Part shown: one piece after another, positions 58,962-64,000 of the stretch | Layout of the letters: the number at the start of each line of letters is the position of its first letter | Numbering within the stretch: the first letter of the stretch is position 1 | Assembly (NCBI GenBank): GCA_021234155.1 | Contig: JAJEKV010000014.1 | Span: 4,173,563-4,237,562, forward strand | DNA length: 64,000 bases | Source of the DNA: Isoetes taiwanensis | Taxonomy: Eukaryota; Streptophyta; Lycopodiopsida; Isoetales; Isoetaceae | Reading direction: 5' to 3' | Position numbers and translations under genes: made by a program | The notes under the pieces: model-generated | The model's database searches: none | What the model was told of the DNA's origin: nothing | What the model saw: only the letters and a program-made list of their open reading frames with translations

Positions 58962-59295
58962 ACCGGTATAAATTTATACGAGTTGGTATAAATTTATACA
59001 GGGGAAGAAAAACTTAAGGCGCTAGATCAGATAAATTTATACCTGAGATGGTATAAATTTATACGAGGGAGGGCAACATAGAACGTGAGCGGTATAAATT
59101 TATACCTAAAAACTCACGTACACTTGTATTGAAAACTTTATGGAGAAGCGCCATATGAAGCGGCACTTAGCAGTAGGTACTTTGCCGGGCCACCACCACC
59201 CTATTTTCTATATACGCAAATGGAGTCGGCGCCTCAGCGGGCGGCTTATATACCCCCTTATTTGCTCGAACGCCTATACGCTGGTCTATACCGCC
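58962..59295. promoter_or_regulatory. divergent promoter gap with five palindromic sites
   Basis: 334 bp separate the two divergent gene starts. Five copies of the palindrome occur here: 58965-58980, 58985-59000, 59028-59043 (CAGA- variant), 59050-59065 and 59091-59106. A site that lies between two start codons and is repeated through one of the genes is well placed for operator or transposase/methyltransferase binding; that role is inference. The plus-strand start has a strong initiation context, CCGCCATGG. Confidence 0.6.
58965..59106. repeat. palindrome cluster A (5 copies)
   Basis: GGTATAAATTTATACC and variants ending ACG or ACA. All keep the central ATAAATTTAT. Spacing is irregular (20-43 bp). 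Confidence 0.95.
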
Positions 59296-60367
59296 ATGGC
59301 CACGTAAGTCTACTACCCGCATCGCTCTAGTTTCTCTTTTGTTTTAATCGCTAGAGTGTAGCTACGGGTATAAATTTATACCGATATGAGCTCGATCGGT
59401 ATAAATTTATACCGCCGAAAGAACGAAATAAATTTATACCGCCTTCAGAACACGCCGGTATAAATTTATACCGATATAGTTCCTCGATCGGTATAAATTT
59501 ATACCGCCGAGTGTTCGAAAGCCAGATAAATTTATACCGCTTAAAACACGCTGCAGATAAATTTATACCGATCGGTATAATGTTCCGAACCAGATAAATT
59601 TATACCGCCGAGCACCGCCAGATAAATTTATACCGACCGAAGCTTATAAATTTATACCGAACGGTATAAATTTATACCGCCGAGTAACCGCTGCGGTGTA
59701 AATTTATATCGATCAGTATTGTTCGGTATAAATTTATACCGCCGTGCTCGAAAGCGGTATAAATTTATACCGATCCGTAACCATTTTGGAATCTTGGTGT
59801 CTAGTGCTTAAAGAAATGTCGCAAACCTTAAAATTTCAAGAATATTCTTTATGCTTTTAAGCTTAAATAACACAAATAAAGTGATAATTTAGTGTAGATT
59901 TTATGCTCTTTTCACTCTATTTTTACCGCTTTTTTATGGTACAAAAGGTCGAAAAAGGTTCTTTCTTTGCATAAAAATGGCCTTCTTTACGCTTTTTCCA
60001 GCCCCGTGATCAAGTTTGTAAACAAGGGCCGGTCATCAAAGGTCGCACCAATAGAGCCACGACATATACGAACCGAAGACCGTGACGTGGGTAACGCCCA
60101 CGTGGGTGCAAGAGAGAGCAAACCCACTGAGGCGTACCTTTACTTGTGTCATCAATCAGGGAAGGGCAAGTACAAGAGTGACGATTATTACCCTGCCGGC
60201 GAAATTATCAACCTTATTGCTACAGAGGTCGATGATGAAATCTTAATGAAGTGCATGCATGACAAGGGGGAAGTCTTCTACGTTCTTGAAAGTAAAATGC
60301 TTCGAATAAGCATGTGCAAACCCAAAGATGTGCAAGAGTACGGGTCGACAATTACAAGAGTGGCCAT
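59296..60367 (+). CDS. methyltransferase gene exons 1-2 (N-terminal domain)
   Basis: ATG at 59296 in a CCGCCATGG context. Eight coding bases, donor GTAAGT at 59304, acceptor TTTTTCCAG ending at 60001, then an open exon 60002-60367. Across the junction the sequence begins MATPVIKFVNKGRSSKV. The exon contains EAYLYLCHQSGKGKYKSDDY and EVDDEILMKCMHDKGEVFYV, an alpha/beta-looking segment of unknown function. The intron is 698 bp and holds 14 palindromes between 59367 and 59771. Phase is preserved at this junction, which supports the splice model. The next junction (60368 to about 60440) is out of phase by one base. Confidence 0.65.
59367..59771. repeat. palindrome cluster B (14 copies, intron 1)
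   Basis: Copies begin at about 59367, 59398, 59425, 59457, 59490, 59523, 59554, 59591, 59619, 59643, 59663, 59695, 59725 and 59756. Spacers start GAT or GCC in turn, giving a higher-order unit of about 90-97 bp with three palindromes in the first two units. Several copies carry CAGATAAATTTATACC, with the left half altered and the right half kept. Confidence 0.95.
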
Positions 60368-60440
60368 GTAAGTATTGTTTAGTGTCTTTACGTGATAAAT
60401 TTATACCGTCATCTTCCTAACTTAACCCTGCATTACAGGA
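60368..60440. repeat. palindrome copy in short intron 2
   Basis: One copy, TGATAAATTTATACC, at about 60393-60407, between a GTAAGT donor (60368) and an ACAG acceptor (60439). Even this 72-bp intron carries a site. Confidence 0.75.
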
Positions 60441-60687
60441 TATAGTGGACATTTTAATGTCAGTTGTGCTTTGCGAAGAAACAAAGTTGGTCAAAGGTCT
60501 CTGGTACCCGACTCCTATCGAAGAGTTTGAAGAGAAGGACGAGGAAGTAGAAGAAGAAGAGGAAGAGGAACCAGTGGTAACAAAGGGAAAGGGTAGAAAG
60601 CATTCCCTCAGTAGTAGATACACAAAATTCCTACAAAAAAAAAAATCTAGAGGCACAAAGGCTTTGACTATAGAGGAGTCAACGTAA
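60440..60687 (+). CDS. acidic/basic linker exon of the methyltransferase gene
   Basis: DIVDILMSVVLCEETKLVKG and WYPTPIEEFEEKDEEV, then a run of Glu (60535-60580), then a basic stretch (KGKGRKHSLSSRYTKFLQKK). Open until TAA after GAGTCAAC. The frame is one base off from the exon 2 donor phase. Function unknown; the acidic tract could mediate protein contacts. Confidence 0.45.
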
Positions 60688-60979
60688 GCTCTTCTTCGAA
60701 GGCCCCGAGCGTATATTGTTGTGAAGCCCGGCAGATAAATCAAGTGCTATTCTCAAGCCGGTGAATGACACTAAACCGCTAAAGCAAACTATTTCTTTGA
60801 CATTGAGCACCATTAAGAGGCCACCTAAAAATGAAGATGGGGTCGAGTGCTACAGTCCCTAAAGTCGAGATGCGGCACATGTGGCTATAATCGAAACAAA
60901 GAATGAGAAGAAATCCTCATGCCCATGTGTCGCCACTAGTTGTTATGGTGGACAGAGTCGCAACCCAACTAAAAGATTA

Positions 60980-61180
60980 CAAGAAGGTCGACTTCAAGAT
61001 TACACATACCACGCTCTTGGAGGCACACATAGTTACAAGGCAAGGAAAGAACTAGCAAAAGAGGAAAGCCGTGAACGGCGTGGAAGAGCCGTAGAAGCAC
61101 ATATATACGCTTGGTGTAACAGATGAAGAAGCAAAAGTCATTGCCGTGAGTCATAATCTCGACAATGACTTCGTGATTAA
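60980..61180 (+). pseudogene. ParB/Srx-like domain segment
   Basis: YHALGGTHSYKARKELAKEE at about 61005-61062, then RRGRAVEAHIYAW. After a one-base shift comes TDEEAKVIAVSHNLDNDFV at 61119-61175. GG(T/N)HS/R is the nucleotide-binding/nuclease signature of the ParB N-terminal fold, and the downstream 'T.EEA..LA..HN' helix is typical of its eukaryotic and phage relatives. In phages such domains are sometimes fused to DNA methyltransferases. One frame break. Confidence 0.55.
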
Positions 61181-61465
61181 AAATGAGTTTAATAGACAAG
61201 ATCCGCTTTTATGCAACCGTGAGTAGTACGGGAATTTAAACAAATGTATGGAGAGGATTTTAAAAAGCAAAAGAACAAGCCGCAGGAGCTTCGAGAAGCC
61301 CGCGGATGACGTAGTGTCAGCCTCATATGACTATGATAAGAAGCCCATTATGGCGGTAAAGCAATACGATAACTACTTTCACCGGCATTCGAGATGGTCA
61401 AGTAAGAAGTCGCTCTTCTTTCTATGTTTTGTAGTGTTTAGCGTGTTTACAAGGCCTTCCAAGAC

Positions 61466-61806
61466 GGTATAAATTTATATCGCGTCGCACGGTATAAATT
61501 TATATCATGACTAGGGGCGGTATAAATTTATACTGCGCGGACGGTATAAATTTATACCGCGCCTAGTCACCGATAAATTTATACCGGTCTCCGACGGTAT
61601 AAATTTATACCGTCTCCCTAGTCGCGTATAAATTTATACCGGTGCCTAGTCGCCAGATAAATTTATACCGGTATGGGCACCTGTGATAAATTTATACTCG
61701 TCAGCACCTGATATAAATTTATATCATATTAGGCACGTATAAAATTTATACCGCGACTAGTCGCGTATAAATTTACACCGTCCGGGGGACGGTATAAATT
61801 TATACC
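61466..61806. repeat. palindrome cluster C (13 copies)
   Basis: Copies begin at about 61466, 61491, 61519, 61543, 61571, 61596, 61625, 61654, 61683, 61710 (GATATAAATTTATATC, still a perfect palindrome), 61738, 61763 and 61791. Spacers contain CCTAGTCGC/GACTAG words that are absent from cluster B. It lies in a probable intron: donor-like TCAA|GTAAGA near 61400, with coding potential resuming near 61816. Confidence 0.93.
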
Positions 61807-62006
61807 GCGACTACACACCATGTGTTTAGAAAGTAGATCGCAACATATTCTCTTACGCTTAAGCAACACTAAACTAATGGCGCTTTGTCCATTTACGTGT
61901 GGGATCTTCAAGAAAGAATTTTTGTATGTTCAAGATGGTGAGCTTAAAGAGCAAGCCAGCCCGCAGGAAAAAACCAAAAAAGGGTGGAGAATTAAAACAG
62001 AAAAAT

Positions 62007-62400
62007 ATGAGCATTGTACCCTGGACGCAGTTACAGGGATTAAAAAGCAAAGAAATTTTGTTCGCCTTTTGGAAAAAGTCGCGGGCCAAGGAATTTACAT
62101 TAGACCTAAATGGCCAAGGAAGCTAAGACGTAAGCCACATTTGCAATGCCGCCTTTCTTCTACATTTTCTCGGTCTTACAACATGTTTCTCTTTGCCGAA
62201 AAGACATTGTTACCCCGCCAGCCGAAGTTAATGAAGCAAATAAACCTTGAGGATCGGGAGGAGTGCAAGCTTCTCTACCCAAGTTGTACCACCGATAGTA
62301 TTATTAGAGAGCACGCCGTTAACTTTAGTGGTCGGGTAAGTTTTGCTAAAAATATGTTCTTCGTGTTTGTGCCTTTTTCTCACAATATTCTTACGTAACA
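62007..62400 (+). pseudogene. middle helical segment of the methyltransferase gene
   Basis: One frame gives IVPWTQLQGLKSKEILFAFW and KKSRAKEFTLDLNGQG, a helix-rich linker of the type found between ParB-like and catalytic parts. A GTAAGC donor-like site follows at about 62129. A second frame, open at 61820-62398, may be the shadow or an alternative reading. No palindrome here. Confidence 0.35.
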
Positions 62401-62539
62401 AGAAAAAGGGGCTCCCCATTGGATTTTTAAACCCGGTTCGTAGGGGCCAAGGAAGAGAGGCGAGACTTAAGGCAATCGAACAGGGAAAGGAGGTCGCCAC
62501 TAGCGCCTTTGACACTTCTTATGAAAGATTTACAACGCT

Positions 62540-62838
62540 TTGGTCGACCGCATGTACGAGTTGTTGAGGGTGACTGCACGAGGTCGGGGACACTTTTGGA
62601 GAAGCGTAACTTCACATTATGCATTGCGATATATTCCCTATGGTTTCAAAAATTAAGGACACCGCTTTTTTGAGGGAGGCTTTCACGCACGCGTGCAAGT
62701 CCACTCTTTTGGAAGGCCTAAAGGAAGTCACCTTATCTCGCTAACCGGAGGGTCATCATTTTCCATTCGGACCTACAAACAATGTCTGCTTAAACCTATG
62801 GGAGCCGCCTCAGAATGCCGGGCTTTGAAAACTGCATT
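62540..62838 (+). pseudogene. methyltransferase motif IV region
   Basis: The frame reads HVRVVEGDCTRSGTLLEKRN and then FTLCIA. The following bases, 62629-62650, resemble a DIPYGF (DPPY-type, motif IV) codon run disturbed by one- or two-base indels; DPPY-like tetrapeptides position the target base. Further on, RRVIIFHSDLQTMSA (about 62745-62790) looks like the next core beta strand. The exon ends at a GTAAGC donor at 62839. The motif identification rests on a frame repair made by eye. Confidence 0.45.
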
Positions 62839-62881
62839 TGGTAAGCTTAACATTTAACGCTTTTCTTTTTAGTAACTCCAC

Positions 62882-63041
62882 GGTATAAATTTATACCACA
62901 ACCGCCCTAAGGTTTAAATTTATATAGCAAGGCAATGTCTCTATAAATTTATACGGCTTGCAGCCGCGGTATAAATTTATACCGCAAGGCAACCCTGGTA
63001 TAAATTTATACCGCAAGGCAACCCTGGTATAAATTTATACC
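62882..63041. repeat. palindrome cluster D (6 copies)
   Basis: Copies at about 62882, 62911 (decayed), 62941 (decayed), 62968, 62997 and 63026. The last three have an identical 13-bp spacer (GCAAGGCAACCCT), so they form a 29-bp tandem repeat. It lies in an intron between the GTAAGC at 62839 and the TTTGGCAG acceptor ending near 63112. Confidence 0.95.
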
Positions 63042-63112
63042 GCCACACTACTGAGCTAACTTATTTTCCTTGTTTTTTTTTTTCTAATATTTCATTGTTG
63101 TGCTCTTTGGCA

Positions 63113-63540
63113 GGCTTAAAACAAACGTTAAGGGTCATGGTGGTGGTCCGCGCTTAGTAAGTTGTTTCGAGCACTTTCACATAGGGTTTTACAGCGCAGA
63201 CGCCAAAAAAACCATGGTTCACTTTAATACGCAGAATGAAAAGACTCCTCCCTGCAATGCGTTTCGCCCCTACGGTTTTGCAAAATTAAGAGACCCACAA
63301 ATGACAAAGCGCCGGGTGTCCCATTATCGGGCCCACAAATACTTATAAATAATTTGATACAAATGGTTTTCTCGCCTGGACCTGGATCTTAGACGCATTT
63401 TCTCGCTCAGGGCACCACGCCCGCTTTGCCCTTAAGCGAGGGCGCAATGTTGTCTCCGTCGACATAGACCCGGACAAAATAAGTTTCATCGGGGACCGGG
63501 ATAAGCTCTTGTGAATCCTTTCCCCGATGAAAACGAGGAA
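63113..63540 (+). pseudogene. methyltransferase motif X/I (AdoMet-binding) region
   Basis: After the acceptor GGCAG: LKTNVKGHGGGPRLVSCFEH and YSADAKKTMVHFN. Then NNLIQMVFSPGPG at 63345-63390 and, after a one-base shift, SWILDAFSRSGHHARFALKR and GRNVVSVDIDPDKISFI to about 63495. DAFSRSG corresponds to the FxGxG AdoMet-binding loop (motif I, with one G replaced by R), and the acidic end of VVSVDID to motif II. The 'LI..FS.PG.W.LD.F.GSG' preamble is typical of N4/N6 beta-class methyltransferases. Stops at about 63344 and 63510. Confidence 0.7.
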
Positions 63541-63777
63541 TTGGGAGCAAAAAAATGGTGCTCGGGCGATGTAAAAGGCACATATATACAAATCCAAAAA
63601 TCCACTTACGGGAAGAAGAAATGAGGAGGTGGAGTTCGCCGATCGAGCCCCGTGGTGCCCGAGCTGAGAAACACTGCACTGTACCATTGGAATCGAAAGG
63701 GGCTCGCTATTATAACCTCGCAAGAGAGACCCATCCTAAGGGGAGAGAGAGTCCCGTGGACCGGGAAGAGCCACCTC

Positions 63778-63793
63778 CGTATAAATTTATACG
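63778..63793. repeat. isolated palindrome copy
   Basis: CGTATAAATTTATACG, a perfect 16-bp palindrome with changed outer pair, beyond the last recognisable methyltransferase motif. An open frame, 63555-63806, of unknown meaning runs through it. Confidence 0.9.
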
Positions 63794-64000
63794 ACATGAA
63801 TTTTAAACTATCTTTCATTGTAATCTATGTGTTACTTAATTTTAATATATTTTGATGAAGATTTCTCAACCTAAAACTTTGTCTCTTCAACAATGCTTAA
63901 TTAGAACAATTCTTTTTTTGATTCATGATTTCAGACTCTTTCTCTTTTCTATGTTTGATTTTCTTAGTACTTATATTAAGCTTGCAAAAACACAAAACTA
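63794..64000. other. AT-rich end of window
   Basis: No feature seen. The right end of the transposase/methyltransferase element is presumably here or beyond. Confidence 0.4.

Larger units (their letters stand above)
59296..63540 (+). pseudogene. ParB-like / beta-class DNA methyltransferase gene, multi-exon, decayed
   Basis: Exon 1 is ATGGCCAC followed by GTAAGT (59304). Exon 2 joins in phase at CTTTTTCCAG|C (60002) and runs to GTAAGT at 60368. Further coding pieces: an acidic/basic segment (60440-60687), a ParB-like segment (60980-61180), a helical segment (62007-62110), a motif-IV-like region (62540-62770), and an X/motif I region (63113-63540). Introns are inferred from GT...AG boundaries and contain the palindrome clusters. 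At least four frame breaks (near 60440, 61117, 62630 and 63393) indicate decay or sequencing error. Domain order IV, then X, then I is that of beta-class N4-cytosine/N6-adenine methyltransferases. The gene is divergent from the transposase. I know of no plant host gene with this architecture. Confidence 0.65.

Noticed and set aside
59367-59771. CRISPR-like array of palindromic repeats and spacers
   Set aside because: Repeats are only 16 bp, spacers are short, irregular and mutually related, the context is eukaryotic with introns, and no cas genes are present.

Overview
The window looks like nuclear DNA from a large, repeat-rich land-plant genome. The evidence is a pentatricopeptide-repeat (PPR) relic, two retrotransposon primer-binding sites matching initiator tRNA-Met (TGGTATCAGAGCC), a Helitron with Rep and Pif1 domains, and intron-like GT...AG boundaries. 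The mix of an IDGMD-type transposase, a Rep-like HUH relic and PLS-type PPR sequence makes me favour a seedless plant (fern, lycophyte or moss); that is inference. Almost no intact host gene is visible: nearly everything is mobile or decayed.

Layout. 1-1.2 kb: AT-rich DNA with a long (TC)n(TAC)n microsatellite. 1.2-3.5 kb: 5'-truncated LINE. 4.4-5.7 kb (-): relic of a rolling-circle HUH Rep. 8.43-18.67 kb (-): complete LTR retrotransposon with two ~1.56 kb LTRs, PBS, polypurine tract and a 5-bp target duplication (GTATT), but almost no recognisable pol. 19-22.4 kb: PPR relic and a copia-type LTR end with PBS. 22.8-29.05 kb: decayed autonomous Helitron. 30.3-32.2 kb: second LINE. 34.8-35.3 kb: intact 182-aa Cys-rich reading frame. 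36-41.7 kb: near full-length LINE with 5' tandem monomers, ORF1 and an endonuclease domain still open, and a frameshifted reverse transcriptase. 41.8-42.4 kb: 18-bp minisatellite. 42.8-43.9 kb: foldback element with ~308-bp arms. 44.8-45.0 kb: MITE candidate. 45.1-46.0 kb: repeated block and a LINE 3' end. 48.6 kb: near-perfect 37-bp-stem hairpin. 51.7-54.8 kb (-): GC-rich LINE.

The most interesting part is 55.9-63.8 kb. A decayed DDE-like transposase gene (IDGMD ... LDN ... HDQID-DRFS) runs leftward. Divergently from it, a decayed multi-exon gene runs rightward and carries a ParB-like segment followed by a beta-class DNA methyltransferase (IV-like motif, then X/motif I). About 40 copies of the 16-bp palindrome GGTATAAATTTATACC (or near variants) sit in the shared promoter gap, in the introns of the methyltransferase gene and just past its end; I find none in the exons or in the transposase gene. 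I interpret this as one mobile element that pairs a transposase with a ParB/methyltransferase and carries dispersed palindromic sites. The element's outer ends were not found, and it may continue past base 64000.

The four LINEs share a characteristic SPTLFG(L/I)(Y/F)I motif and so belong to one clade. Two of them, plus a separate 3' end at 45.9 kb, share a two-hairpin 3' terminal structure.
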